A DNA stretch of 64,000 nt from Gracilibacillus salinarum (GCF_022919575.1 NZ_CP095071.1:2790001-2854000); one strand, 5' to 3'; positions 25,068-34,146 are shown, numbered from the stretch's first letter. Notes: a model not told the origin generated them from the sequence alone. Program-made: numbers and translations.

Positions 25068-25979
25068 ATGGAATATATCGTAAACACAACTAATTTAACA
25101 AAGAAATTTGGAAAAGAAAAAGCAGTGGAAGGCTTGGATATGAAAATACCAAAGGGTGAAATTTATGGGTTTCTAGGACCGAATGGAGCAGGAAAAACAA
25201 CGACCATCCGGATGCTGCTCGGATTGATGAAACCTTCATCCGGTTCGGTTCAAATTTTTCAAAAGGACCTGAAGAAAGAACGTATCAGTATCTTATCACG
25301 AGTGGGATCTTTAGTAGAAAACCCTTCTTATTATCCACATTTAACAGCCTATGAAAACTTAGAAGCCTGGCGAAAAATTCTAGGTGTACCTAAATCGAGA
25401 ATCAAAGAGGTGTTAGCTATTGTTCGTTTAACGGACGTAGCCAACAAAAAAGTAAAAGGATTTTCGCTAGGAATGAAGCAGCGCTTAGGCATAGCTGCGG
25501 CCTTACTTAACAAGCCCGAGCTGTTAATATTGGACGAACCGACGAATGGACTTGATCCATCCGGGATTATTGAAATTCGTCAATTAATTAAGCAATTACC
25601 TGCTGAACATGGGATGACCGTGTTAATTTCCAGTCACTTATTATCCGAAATAGACCAAATGGCAACAACTGTTGGCATCGTAACAAAAGGAAAAATGATT
25701 TTTCAGGATTCCATTGACGTCATGCGCAAACTTGCCAAACAGAAAATCTCCATCAAGGTTAGCAATAGTAAAGAAGCATGTCGTTATTTACTTGCGAAAG
25801 GCATCCAAGCAGACTATCAAGACGACCTAATTTTCTTATCGGAATACGCGGACGAACAAGTAGCGGAAGCGATACGCTTTCTCGTCCATAAGGATATCGC
25901 GATTTACCGAGTAGAGGAAGAGAAGCGTTCACTCGAAGACATCTTCCTGCAAATGACGAAGGAGGAACAAGCAGGATGA
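25068..25979 (+). CDS. ABC transporter ATPase, BcrA/LanF type
   Basis: A 303-residue ATPase for export or protection. Walker A GPNGAGKTT, signature FSLGMKQRL, Walker B LLILDEPTNGLD and switch His in ISSHLLSE are intact; the VENPSYYPHLTAYENL segment is typical of bacitracin- and lantibiotic-resistance ATPases. ATG 25068 is chosen with GAGGTGA five bases ahead. It heads a three-gene operon with two permeases. Confidence 0.94.
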   Translation: MEYIVNTTNLTKKFGKEKAVEGLDMKIPKGEIYGFLGPNGAGKTTTIRMLLGLMKPSSGSVQIFQKDLKKERISILSRVGSLVENPSYYPHLTAYENLEAWRKILGVPKSRIKEVLAIVRLTDVANKKVKGFSLGMKQRLGIAAALLNKPELLILDEPTNGLDPSGIIEIRQLIKQLPAEHGMTVLISSHLLSEIDQMATTVGIVTKGKMIFQDSIDVMRKLAKQKISIKVSNSKEACRYLLAKGIQADYQDDLIFLSEYADEQVAEAIRFLVHKDIAIYRVEEEKRSLEDIFLQMTKEEQAG

Positions 25980-26683
25980 TAAAAAAATTATTAACTGTCG
26001 AATTTTTGAAAATAAAACGGAAAGGGTTTTGGTTTTTAACTTTTTTAGGCCCCTTTGGTGTGATCGCACTGCAAATGGTAAATTACGGGGTAAGAAAAGA
26101 TTATTTATTACAGCAAAGCGACAATGATTGGGAATACTTTCTGATGAATACTTCGGTATTTATACCGCTTGCACTCGTATTAGGGATCGCCATCCTGACC
26201 TCGTTTATGACAAGCATTGAGAATGAAACAAATGCCTGGAAGCAGCTTATTGCGCTTCCTGTTTCGAAGCTAAGCGTCTATTTGGCGAAATTCACTGTAT
26301 TATCAAGCTTGTTATTCGTGTCATCTATCCTACTAATGGTTTTCACACTTGCCTATGGGATGGTTTTAGATTTAGGTGATGTTCCTTATGTGGAAATATT
26401 GAAACATAGTATCTATCCCTTTTTTGCTGTTTTACCTGTCTTGGCGTTACAGCTTTGGATAGCGACGGTGAGTCAAAATCAGGGGATTCCGATCACAACC
26501 GGTATTTTAGGGGTGATTCTTGCCTATTCTTCTTTTAGCCTGCCAGACTGGATGATTTGGAAATGGCCATCCTTAACAAATCAGTGGGATCAGCCCCTTA
26601 TTAATGTAGGGCTTGGCATTGGTGCAGGGTGCTTATTATATCTGATTGGCATGCTTGATTTTGCCAGAAGGGACGTGAAATAA
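25976..26683 (+). CDS. ABC-2 type permease, first subunit (LanE-like)
   Basis: A 235-residue protein with six predicted membrane helices and the N-terminal amphipathic start KLLTVEFLKIKRKGFWFL seen in lantibiotic-immunity permeases. It overlaps the ATPase gene by 4 bp. A conserved short loop NAWKQLIALPVSK recurs in the next protein (GGWKQLLALPVTR), so the two permeases are paralogues that probably form a heterodimer. Confidence 0.88.
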   Translation: MIKKLLTVEFLKIKRKGFWFLTFLGPFGVIALQMVNYGVRKDYLLQQSDNDWEYFLMNTSVFIPLALVLGIAILTSFMTSIENETNAWKQLIALPVSKLSVYLAKFTVLSSLLFVSSILLMVFTLAYGMVLDLGDVPYVEILKHSIYPFFAVLPVLALQLWIATVSQNQGIPITTGILGVILAYSSFSLPDWMIWKWPSLTNQWDQPLINVGLGIGAGCLLYLIGMLDFARRDVK

Positions 26684-27411
26684 TGCTTGCGCTGTTACAG
26701 ACGGAATGGTTTAAACTGCAAAAATCAAACATATTACCCATACTGTTAGTTGGTCCACTTGTAGGACTGCTTATTGGATTAACAGCAAATATGGGGATAT
26801 CAGGTGTTCCAAATGAATGGCACCTCACTTTCATGATGATGAACCTGACGTATGCCTTATTATTTTTACCATTAATATTAGGGGTATTAGCCAGCGTTAT
26901 TTGCCGTTATGAGCACCAGGCTGGAGGCTGGAAGCAACTATTAGCCTTACCGGTAACAAGAGGAAGAGTGTTCGTGGCAAAATATCTTCTGCTTATGCTG
27001 CTCGTTATGATCATACAGCTGCTGTATCTTGGCTCGTTGTATGCCGTTGGCGTGATCCAAGGCTTTACTGATCCCTTTCCAATAGATATTTTATGGAAAA
27101 GCATTTTTGGCGGATGGGTGGCAACGTTACCTCTTGTTGCCTTACAATTATGGATGTCGATCTGGTTCAAGAGCTTCGCCGCACCTTTTGCCGTCAATGT
27201 TGTCTTTACACTGCCAGCTATTCTGGCGGTTAATTCAGAACGGTTCGGTCCTTTCTATCCATGGGCACAGCCATTTTCGATGATGTATGTAGGCGGCAGT
27301 ACGAATGATGTCTTTTTTGTTCCATGGGATCAATTGCTAACAGTGGTTGGTGGAAGCTTTTTATTATTTTTCATTGGTGGATATGTTTATTTTAATCGGA
27401 AAGCTGTATAA
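26683..27411 (+). CDS. ABC-2 type permease, second subunit (LanG-like)
   Basis: A 242-residue, six-helix permease, paralogous to the preceding subunit (shared ALLQTEWFKLQKS-like start and WKQLLALPVTR loop). Its ATG shares one base with the upstream stop. With the ATPase it makes a LanFEG-like set, here without a lantibiotic gene nearby, so it more likely guards against foreign peptides or envelope stress. Confidence 0.88.
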   Translation: MLALLQTEWFKLQKSNILPILLVGPLVGLLIGLTANMGISGVPNEWHLTFMMMNLTYALLFLPLILGVLASVICRYEHQAGGWKQLLALPVTRGRVFVAKYLLLMLLVMIIQLLYLGSLYAVGVIQGFTDPFPIDILWKSIFGGWVATLPLVALQLWMSIWFKSFAAPFAVNVVFTLPAILAVNSERFGPFYPWAQPFSMMYVGGSTNDVFFVPWDQLLTVVGGSFLLFFIGGYVYFNRKAV

Positions 27412-27429
27412 AGTATTTAGTCTATTCAT

Positions 27430-27469
27430 CACGGATAAATCCTCGGGTCATACAGAGGATTTATCCGTG
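27430..27469 (+). terminator. Long hairpin after the ABC operon
   Basis: Perfect 15-bp stem CACGGATAAATCCTC/GAGGATTTATCCGTG with a 10-base loop. No T run follows, so it may stabilise the 3' end rather than terminate by itself. Its stem core matches the terminator at 37455. Confidence 0.6.
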
Positions 27470-27503
27470 AAAAGCTTTTGTGCGCAAGTTTCCTTATGTA
27501 AGT

Positions 27504-27533
27504 TAAAAAGCCAACCCCTGCCACAGAGTTGGC
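27504..27533 (-). terminator. Terminator of the coat-protein genes
   Basis: On the minus strand GCCAAC/GTTGGC with a 12-base loop and TTTTTAA tail. Confidence 0.75.
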
Positions 27534-27572
27534 CAAATCTGAAGGAGTGTCTTTAAAATTAACTTCCGTATT

Positions 27573-28010
27573 TTAAAAGATATCTAGTTGAATTAGAAGG
27601 GCCAATAGAATTTGTAACAGTACTTGCAGAGAAATAGCTACATCTGTATCCAACGTGCTAATTTCAACGTTCTTAGACCCTTCAATTAAGATTCTTTGCT
27701 GATTGACTTGATTAATTTCTGCTTGCTGCAACAATTCTTGTGTAACTAGTTCCGCTCGATCACTATCAGCGATAGTAATGTTTACCACAAGGGCGATTGC
27801 AACTTGTAAGGCAGCTTGAATAGATACAGCTACTTGCGTATCAGTAGAAGTGATATTCACATCACATGAATCTCTTACTTCAATTGATTCAAATGAACCT
27901 TGGAGGTTTTGGAAGTTTTGATCAGCAGTGTTCTCAATGGCAGCGGAATTATTATAACCACCACAGCCATAAAATTCATTGATTACTCTTTCTCGTTTTC
28001 TTTTACTCAT
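27573..28010 (-). CDS. Spore coat protein, CotX/CotV domain
   Basis: A 145-residue protein of the CotX/CotV family, part of the insoluble outer coat or crust of the spore. Two internal repeats are clear: SIEVRDSCDVNITSTDTQVA with SIQAALQVAIALVVNI, and ILIEGSKNVEISTLDTDVAI with SLQVLLQILLALLIQL. The N-terminal part has the small GCGGYNN patch. Its start overlaps the stop of the upstream small gene by 1 bp, so they form a two-gene unit, expected to be made late in the mother cell; no sigma-K promoter was convincingly seen. Confidence 0.88.
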   Translation of the reverse strand: MSKRKRERVINEFYGCGGYNNSAAIENTADQNFQNLQGSFESIEVRDSCDVNITSTDTQVAVSIQAALQVAIALVVNITIADSDRAELVTQELLQQAEINQVNQQRILIEGSKNVEISTLDTDVAISLQVLLQILLALLIQLDIF

Positions 28011-28297
28011 TATCTACCACTCTCCTTTTTATTGATTTTTTTCATCAATTCACGGATAGGGCTTTCTACAGACTCCGCACCTTTTTCCACTGATTCTTGA
28101 TTATTATTAGCAACAAAATCATTAACAAGTGAGTCTAAGTTTTCGGCGATATTTCTTAATTCTTCTCTTTGCTCGCCTGAAAGTTTATTTATAATAGACT
28201 CATCACTTGTTATATTGTGCTTCTGTAACACATTTCTTACAGTAAATCCTGCTATGCTTTTTGATAACTTATTCAACTCTTTATTCATACTTTCCAA
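28010..28297 (-). CDS. Small CotW-like coat-associated protein
   Basis: A 95-residue charged helical protein encoded just before the CotX-type gene. The segment VLQKHNITSDESIINKLSGEQREELRNIAENLDSLVNDFV recalls B. subtilis CotW, which is encoded in the cotVWXYZ cluster; this match is from memory and weak. The start is probably TTG 28297, with AAGGGGG seven bases upstream; ATG 28288 is an alternative. Confidence 0.6.
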   Translation of the reverse strand: MESMNKELNKLSKSIAGFTVRNVLQKHNITSDESIINKLSGEQREELRNIAENLDSLVNDFVANNNQESVEKGAESVESPIRELMKKINKKESGR

Positions 28298-28417
28298 GCT
28301 TTTTCCCCCTTTCCACTACCTTTCACTACTTACTATATTAAAAATAAAGCATTCGGATTGGACTTGCTCCTAATCTATTTAAAAAAAGGTAGATGTCTTG
28401 ATATATTTGTCTCTATT

Positions 28418-28570
28418 GGATGGCGCATGTCCCTTAGATTAAGAACATGAGCATCTAGTGAGGTTCGTAGCCTGGAGCGGGAAGCACCTATGTTTTGAAA
28501 TAGGGTTAATAGTGGATGAACGTGAAAGGCTTATGGTAACGGGGCCAAAATGAGGGTATTAATCACCACT
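28418..28570 (+). ncRNA. Candidate structured RNA or 5' leader
   Basis: A G-rich, non-coding stretch with several nested pairings: GCGCATGT (28423-28430) with ACATGAGC (28445-28452), extended by GAT/ATC; CCTAT with ATAGG (28487-28503); AGTGG plus TGA (28511-28519) with TCACCACT (28563-28570) around a bulged A; and CTTAT with ATGAG inside. It lies on the same strand as, and directly before, the LysM/Gmad2 gene. It matches no riboswitch class I recognise. Fills most of the 28298-28628 gap. Confidence 0.4.
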
Positions 28571-28628
28571 CCCAAATTAGGCGAATACACTGATTATGAT
28601 CAACAAATAGAACGGAGGAGTGATAGTA

Positions 28629-29426
28629 ATGTCTATTGTTAATGGGACGTCATTTATTTATACAGTTCAACAAGGGGATACGTTATATTCGATCGCCACC
28701 GGTATAAGTGGAACGGTTCCTTTACTCGTGGAAGCAAATGCGATCTACCCACCAGTGACCGATCCTTACCTGATTTATCCCGGTCAAGTATTAGTTACCT
28801 CCACACCCGGCAACAGACAAGTCAATCACATTGTTAGCAATGGAGAAACATTAAATCAAATTAGCAGGCGATATGCAACAAGTGTTGATTTAATCCAAGG
28901 AATCAATCATCAGATCGAGAATCCAGATCTTATTTATCCTCATCAGGTTCTTCAAGTTCCCGCTCTTATTTATGTCATCGAACAAGGGGATACGTAAAAT
29001 ACGATTGCTTATCGCTTTGGTGTTTCATTATCCACACTGCTGGAAGCTAATCGTCAACGTCCGGGCATCTCACCTGACGTGATTTATCCTGGTTACCAGC
29101 TAATTATCCCGCTCCCCACTTCCAATAACATCGCTGTGTTTCAGCCGCTTCCGGGAACGGTTATGCAAGAAGGACAGATGTTTGGAGGTATTGCACGTGC
29201 CTTTGAAGGAACCATTCTCTATCAGCTAGTCGATCAAAATGGCCAACTGGTAAAAAGGGAGACAGCTATACAAACATCAGCAGGCGCACCGGCTTATGGA
29301 ATGTTCTCCACTGCCATTACCTTTGATCAACAACCGACTGCCCAAGCAGGAGAGTTGTGGGTTTATACTCGCAGTCCACGCGACGGCAGTATACAGGATT
29401 TAGTGCAGATTCGGATTGGTTTTTAA
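28629..29426 (+). pseudogene. LysM-Gmad2 spore protein gene broken by a stop codon
   Basis: The frame encodes two intact LysM domains (VQQGDTLYSIATGI.. and VSNGETLNQISRRYA..), a third LysM beginning VIEQGDT, and a C-terminal Gmad2 domain (FQPLPGTVMQEGQMFGG to the end). At 28995-28997 an in-frame TAA falls where the first domain has a Leu codon (GDTL), so one base, TTA to TAA, explains it. The frame then stays open to 29426 without further defects. Intact, it would be a wall-binding protein of about 265 residues, probably linked to spore cortex or germination. AGGAG is eight bases upstream of ATG 28629. A 122-residue LysM-only product could still be made. Confidence 0.85.
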
Positions 29427-29440
29427 CCATTAGCATATAT

Positions 29441-29470
29441 AAAAGACAGGTGGAGATACCTGTCTTTTGA
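29441..29470. terminator. Bidirectional terminator
   Basis: AAAAGACAGGT/ACCTGTCTTTT over 11 bp, between convergent genes. Confidence 0.88.
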
Positions 29471-29484
29471 TTATTTCCGAACAT

Positions 29485-31212
29485 TTATGTCAACTGCTGC
29501 TCCGCAAACGACCGGTACAACGCATGATTCGCCAACAGTTCCTGATGTGTTCCTTTCCCGGTAATCTCACCATTTTCGATAAAAACAATCTGATCAGCAT
29601 GCACGATAGTGGATAATCGATGGGCAATGACGAAGGTCGTTCTCCCTTCCATCAAACGATGCAGTGCTTTCTGTACGACTTGTTCTGATTGGCTGTCCAG
29701 ACTTGCTGTTGCCTCATCCAGTAATAACAGCTTCGGATTACGCAGGAAGGCACGGGCAATATTAATACGCTGGCGTTGTCCACCTGACAGCTTGGTCCCT
29801 CTTTCGCCCACTTCGGTATCTAATCCTTTCGGGAGCTCTTTAATAAATTGCTCGGCATATGCCATTTTTGCTACTTCCCAAAGTGCTTCATCGGTTACCT
29901 TTTCTGCATTATCCAAGCCATAGGTTAGGTTCTCACGCACCGTCCCGGACATCATCGAACTTTCTTGGGAGACATAACCGAGCTGTGAACGCCAGGAGCG
30001 CATCGATAATTCCGCTATCGACTGATCTCCAACTGCTATCTGGCCTTTCGTAGGGTTATAGTAGCGTTCAATTAAGCCGAATACGGTTGTTTTTCCTCCA
30101 CCACTAGGCCCAGCAAAGGCAATCATCGCTCCCGAAGCAGCGGAAAAAGAAACACCTTTTATCACTTGTTCACCTTCCTGAAAAGAGAAATCGACGTTCT
30201 CAAAGGTTACAGGCAAGCCTTCGATAGAACGGTCCACCCCCTGCTGATTTTCTTCCACATCTTCTTCAAGAATTTCCATAATGCGACCTGTCGCCCCTTT
30301 TGCTTTTTGGAGCTCCGTAAAGAACATCGCAAACGTCGTGATCGGAAAAACAATTTGGAATAAATAAAGCAGGAACGCTACCAATGAACCGGTTGACATC
30401 GAGCCTTCCTCTACTCGAATTCCGCCATATGCTATGATCACGACAATAACAAACATGACAATCATATACATAAATGGGCCAACAACGGCAAATATGCGCG
30501 CTTCCTTTAAGCCTGTTTGCAGTAAAGCAAGGATACCTTTATTCCCTTTTTCCAGCTCTACCCCTTCCGCTGTGGATGATTTCATCAGCTTGATTTCACT
30601 GACCGTCTGCTGGATTTCCCCTTGAAACGTTGCTGTCTGATCCTGCAGCTTGCGGGATACTTTCGACATACTGGAACCGAGAGGCACCATCACCAATACA
30701 GTTATCGGGACGGCCACCAGCATAATTAAGGTCATGCGCCAATCCATAATAAACAAAATAATGACTGCACCTATAATCGAAATTAAACCAGATATAAATT
30801 GTGGAAAATGCTGTGATACCAGGTTTTTGACAATACCGGTATCATTTATCACACGACTGACTGACTCGCCACTCGGCTGCTGGTCAAAATACCGGACAGG
30901 CAACCGAATCAGCTTCGTCCAAATCACCTCACGCAAGCCGGCAACTACCTTCTGCCCTACATAGGTGAGCGCATAGGCTGACAGACCATCCACCAATGCG
31001 TGCAGGATAAAAATGCCGACAATCATGGCAATAAATCCTACACTGATCGAGGCGAAGGAAAAGCCATCGACAAGTTCCCGTGTCAGCAAGGGAATCGTTA
31101 AACCGACCAAGGTGGTTAGCACACTGCCTGCTAAGCCGAGAATTAAAATAAACTTTGGTAACTTTAATGAAAACATTAGCTGCAGAAAAGCTTTGACCGA
31201 TTGATTTTTCAT
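29485..31212 (-). CDS. Half-size multidrug ABC exporter (BmrA-like)
   Basis: A 575-residue exporter with six membrane helices (about 15-310) fused to an ATPase domain, working as a dimer. Motifs: Walker A GPSGGGKTT, signature LSGGQRQR, Walker B LLLLDEATASLD and switch His in IAHRLST. Length and layout match Bacillus BmrA, which expels drugs and lipophilic compounds. AAGGAGC lies nine bases before the ATG. It is 14 bp downstream of a MerR-type regulator gene in one transcription unit, the usual set-up for drug-induced efflux. Confidence 0.92.
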   Translation of the reverse strand: MKNQSVKAFLQLMFSLKLPKFILILGLAGSVLTTLVGLTIPLLTRELVDGFSFASISVGFIAMIVGIFILHALVDGLSAYALTYVGQKVVAGLREVIWTKLIRLPVRYFDQQPSGESVSRVINDTGIVKNLVSQHFPQFISGLISIIGAVIILFIMDWRMTLIMLVAVPITVLVMVPLGSSMSKVSRKLQDQTATFQGEIQQTVSEIKLMKSSTAEGVELEKGNKGILALLQTGLKEARIFAVVGPFMYMIVMFVIVVIIAYGGIRVEEGSMSTGSLVAFLLYLFQIVFPITTFAMFFTELQKAKGATGRIMEILEEDVEENQQGVDRSIEGLPVTFENVDFSFQEGEQVIKGVSFSAASGAMIAFAGPSGGGKTTVFGLIERYYNPTKGQIAVGDQSIAELSMRSWRSQLGYVSQESSMMSGTVRENLTYGLDNAEKVTDEALWEVAKMAYAEQFIKELPKGLDTEVGERGTKLSGGQRQRINIARAFLRNPKLLLLDEATASLDSQSEQVVQKALHRLMEGRTTFVIAHRLSTIVHADQIVFIENGEITGKGTHQELLANHALYRSFAEQQLT

Positions 31213-31226
31213 AAATGAATAGCTCC

Positions 31227-32008
31227 TTATCCTTCTCTATTATATTGTTCTATGATGTAACCTAACCAGGCTTCTTCTTTCGTCGTTAATGGAATATAGA
31301 ACAGTTTATCCATCTCTTCCAAGTATTGATCGATTTTCTCCTGGTTCTCTTTTTGTCCCAGATCCATTTTAAAGATTTGTTCTAATTCCTGATAGCTTTG
31401 CAGATCTAATTTTTCCAGCAGGTAGTTAAGAAAATGCTCTAGCATCGCCTCTACTTGAGGATCGTCAGCAGGCTTACCGGACAAACGCTTCACCTCTTTG
31501 AAAAATTGAAGCAGCTTCCGCTCCCCTTCTCCGTTATTGCAGCATCAAAAAGCTTCGACAATACGTCATCCTTCATGATCGGCTTAGCCATTTCTTTTTG
31601 CTGTTTCTCAGATTGCATTCCTGATATTAAGCTAAATAACAGGTTACTGTTTATCTCCTGCTCCTTCTCTATCAGATAGGTAGTTCGTTGAATCGCTTCC
31701 AATGCGATGTCGATCCTTTCTCTTTCCTCTTTCAGCTTCGTCTCTTGCAGCCTTAACGTATCCTTAAAACGTATATCTAAATTGTCTGATTGTATATACG
31801 ATTTGATTTCCTTTAATGGAAGACCGAGAAATTTCATCGTAACAATTTGATGTAACCGAATGGCATCGTCCTTATCATACATACGGTGACCCGTCATTCT
31901 ATCCCGCTTGGGATTCATGAGTCCCTTTTCCTCATAATAATGCAAGGTCCGGATCGAAACGCCGGTATATGCCGCAAATACACTAACCGTAAAGCATTCC
32001 GTCTCCAT
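31227..32008 (-). pseudogene. MerR-family regulator gene with a frameshift
   Basis: The 5' part (172 residues to a stop at 31490) holds a MerR winged helix, FTVSVFAAYTGVSIRTLHYYEEKG..RMYDKDD, and the dimer helix, then ends in an unrelated tail. The 3' part (31227 to about 31522), in another frame, continues the protein as ERKLLQFFKEVKRLSG and so on, a TipAS-like effector domain. The two frames join at a run of four C on the plus strand (31523-31526): one extra base would restore a protein of about 260 residues. It could be a real mutation, a phase-variable tract, a sequencing error, or two overlapping genes (GTGA). It sits ahead of a BmrA-like exporter and has a textbook MerR promoter. Confidence 0.78.
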
Positions 32009-32038
32009 CACTACTGCCCCTTTCCACTGATTACTATC

Positions 32039-32069
32039 ATCATATCACCTAACGTTACGTGAGGCGCAA
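32039..32069 (-). promoter_or_regulatory. MerR-type promoter and operator
   Basis: On the minus strand -35 TTGCGC (32064-32069), a 19-bp spacer and -10 TATGAT (32039-32044). The spacer holds the near-perfect palindrome CCTAACGTTACGTGAGG (32048-32064). An over-long 19-bp spacer with a centred palindrome is the hallmark of MerR-activated promoters; it drives the regulator-exporter unit. Confidence 0.85.
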
Positions 32070-32185
32070 GTAAATGTTGTAAAATATCGATTTTATTTAT
32101 TGGAATCAAAAGGAAAAGTTTTTCTTTAAATTGGGAATGATGAATAGTATTGTATAGGAAACTGGATATTTGGGAGGAACAAAAT

Positions 32186-33763
32186 ATGCATGATTTAGAT
32201 CTACATCATATTTTTCAGCTTGGACTTATATTAGTAATGATTGCCGCTGGTATAACAGCGATCGCAAAAAAATTTAAACAGCCTTACCCAATAGCGCTCG
32301 TGATCGTCGGGGCTGTTATTGGGCTGATTAACATTCCTGTATTGGAACCATTGAAGGATTTTATTACCGAAGGAGAAGTCTTTAATTTTGTGATTATCAC
32401 GTTGTTCTTGCCTGCATTATTAGGGGAAGCAGCGTTAAAGCTTCCGATTTCCCATCTGAATGATAATAAGAAGCCGATTCTCGCCCTGGCATTTGGCGGA
32501 ACCTTCTTGTCCTTTATTATCATCGGTTTTTCATCGATGTGGCTTTTACAATTTTCCATACCTGCCGCCTTTGTATTTGCAGCATTGATGAGTGCGACAG
32601 ATCCGGTCAGTGTGCTGTCCATTTTTAAAAGCGTCGGTGTCAAAAAAAGACTGGCTACTGTCATTGAAGGGGAAAGTTTATTTAATGACGGGCTGGCAGT
32701 CGTCTTATTTAATATATCTGCTTTTTCTTTAATTTCCTATCTTGATCTTGGCCTTTTAGGTGCAGGTTACGGCATTTGGGAATTTGTTAAAGTGGTCGCA
32801 TTAGGTCTGATGATCGGGGCTTTACTGGGCTATGGATTTTCCCGCCTGACAAAATATTTCGATGATTATCCGCTGGAGATCATCTTCAGTATTATTCTCT
32901 TTTACGGTGCTTTCTTACTCGCGGAGAGCGTTCATGCTTCAGGGGTTATCGCCGTTGTCGTTGCAGCATTGATCTTCGGCAACTATGGTTCCAAGATTGG
33001 CATGAGTCCTGCAACGAAATTGAATATTAGCAACTTTTGGGATGTGGCGACATTGCTTGCCAATTCCCTCGTCTTTTTAATGGTCGGCTTAGAAATCACC
33101 AGAATCAACGTTGCCGAGAACTGGGGATTAATTTTCATCGCGATTTTGATCGTGCTAATTGCTCGAAGTGTTGCGGTTTACAGCAGTCTTTTCTTTATCA
33201 GAAACATCCCGCTTTCCTGGAAGCATATTCTCAACTGGGGTGGCTTGAAAGGTTCGTTATCGATTGCGCTCGTACTCAGTCTTCCAAGGGATTTTGAAGG
33301 TCGCGAAGAAATTTTGCTGCTCGCCTTTAGTGTTGTATTGTTTTCCCTGGTCGTTCAAGGACTTTCGATCAAACCGCTTATTTCCTGGTTAGGTGTCAAC
33401 AAAAAAGACAAAGGCTATCAGGAATATGAATCCTTGATTGCACGCGCCCACCAGCTTGAGACAGGTATTCAGGAAATCATTAAAGTTAAAAAGAACCTGT
33501 TCGTTACGGAAATGGTAGCGAAAGGGATTATCGAGGAATACGAGCAACAACGAACCGCCTTGCACGAGGAAATTGACGAGCTTTTTGAGAAGCACCCGGA
33601 ACTTCGAAAAAAACAAGAAGTCGCCTTATTAAAGCATTCGCTCTATGCCCAGTATGAAGCCATTGGCCATTTGTTACGGGAAGAGATCATTTCCAGTGAG
33701 GTCGCGGAAAAAGAGCGGGACTTGATCACGAACAAAATTGTAGAATTAGAAGATAAGCATTAA
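32186..33763 (+). CDS. CPA1-family Na+(K+)/H+ antiporter
   Basis: A 525-residue cation/proton antiporter of the CPA1 (NhaP-like) family that exchanges intracellular Na+ or K+ for H+. About 12 helices cover residues 8-400, with the ion-site segment ALMSATDPVSVLS and ESLFNDGLAVVLF carrying the conserved Asp residues. A cytoplasmic charged tail (about 405-525), largely helical, follows and may be regulatory. ATG 32186 is chosen because GGGAGG lies eight bases upstream. A weak promoter-like pair TTGGGA/TATAGG (32131, 32153) precedes it. Confidence 0.92.
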   Translation: MHDLDLHHIFQLGLILVMIAAGITAIAKKFKQPYPIALVIVGAVIGLINIPVLEPLKDFITEGEVFNFVIITLFLPALLGEAALKLPISHLNDNKKPILALAFGGTFLSFIIIGFSSMWLLQFSIPAAFVFAALMSATDPVSVLSIFKSVGVKKRLATVIEGESLFNDGLAVVLFNISAFSLISYLDLGLLGAGYGIWEFVKVVALGLMIGALLGYGFSRLTKYFDDYPLEIIFSIILFYGAFLLAESVHASGVIAVVVAALIFGNYGSKIGMSPATKLNISNFWDVATLLANSLVFLMVGLEITRINVAENWGLIFIAILIVLIARSVAVYSSLFFIRNIPLSWKHILNWGGLKGSLSIALVLSLPRDFEGREEILLLAFSVVLFSLVVQGLSIKPLISWLGVNKKDKGYQEYESLIARAHQLETGIQEIIKVKKNLFVTEMVAKGIIEEYEQQRTALHEEIDELFEKHPELRKKQEVALLKHSLYAQYEAIGHLLREEIISSEVAEKERDLITNKIVELEDKH

Positions 33764-33885
33764 TTTGTAAATAGCAAGAATGTCGCGACGGTGGAGATTT
33801 GAGTAAGAAGACTGTGCTGTTGCGTGGAGGGGTTTTCAAGTGGAAGGTAGTTTGAATGATGGTCACACGCATAAAGGGCGCGGAG

Positions 33886-34146
33886 TTTCAGGTGGATGGC
33901 AACTTGTTTTATACTCAAACGATTGAAAATCGGTACATCTTCAGGCGGGAGCTACCTTGAATCGTGACCTATCGCTTGAACTCCGCATATCTTCAGGCGA
34001 AATCTGCCTTGAATCGGGACCTATCGCTTGAATTCGGCTCATCTTCAGCCAAAAGCTGACTCGAATCACAGCCTAACACTTGAACCTGACACATCTTCAT
34101 CCGGAAGGCCCTACAAATAATCCTGAAACACACGTATACCAAACTA
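33886..34146 (+). repeat. Five-unit 52-bp tandem repeat array
   Basis: CTTCAGGCG-like starts fall at 33939, 33991, 34043 and 34095, each 52 bp apart, plus a decayed copy at 33886. Units carry CTATCGCTTGAA and CTTGAATCG. CGCTTGAA and the following TTCAGGCG can form a hairpin with one G-U pair. The array fills the 474-bp gap between the antiporter and the helicase; no frame runs through it. Confidence 0.85.

Noticed and set aside
28441..28500. Magnesium (M-box) riboswitch
   Set aside because: A loose likeness (GTGAGG, CGGGAAGCACC) does not extend to the rest of the aptamer, and the downstream gene is a spore-wall protein.
31227..31493. Separate 88-aa gene overlapping the MerR gene
   Set aside because: Its frame extends upstream as a plausible continuation of the MerR effector domain, so a frameshift explains it better; kept as an alternative in the entry.
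24775..34146. 52-bp arrays as CRISPR arrays
   Set aside because: Repeats are contiguous without unique spacers, diverge by tens of percent, and no cas gene is present.
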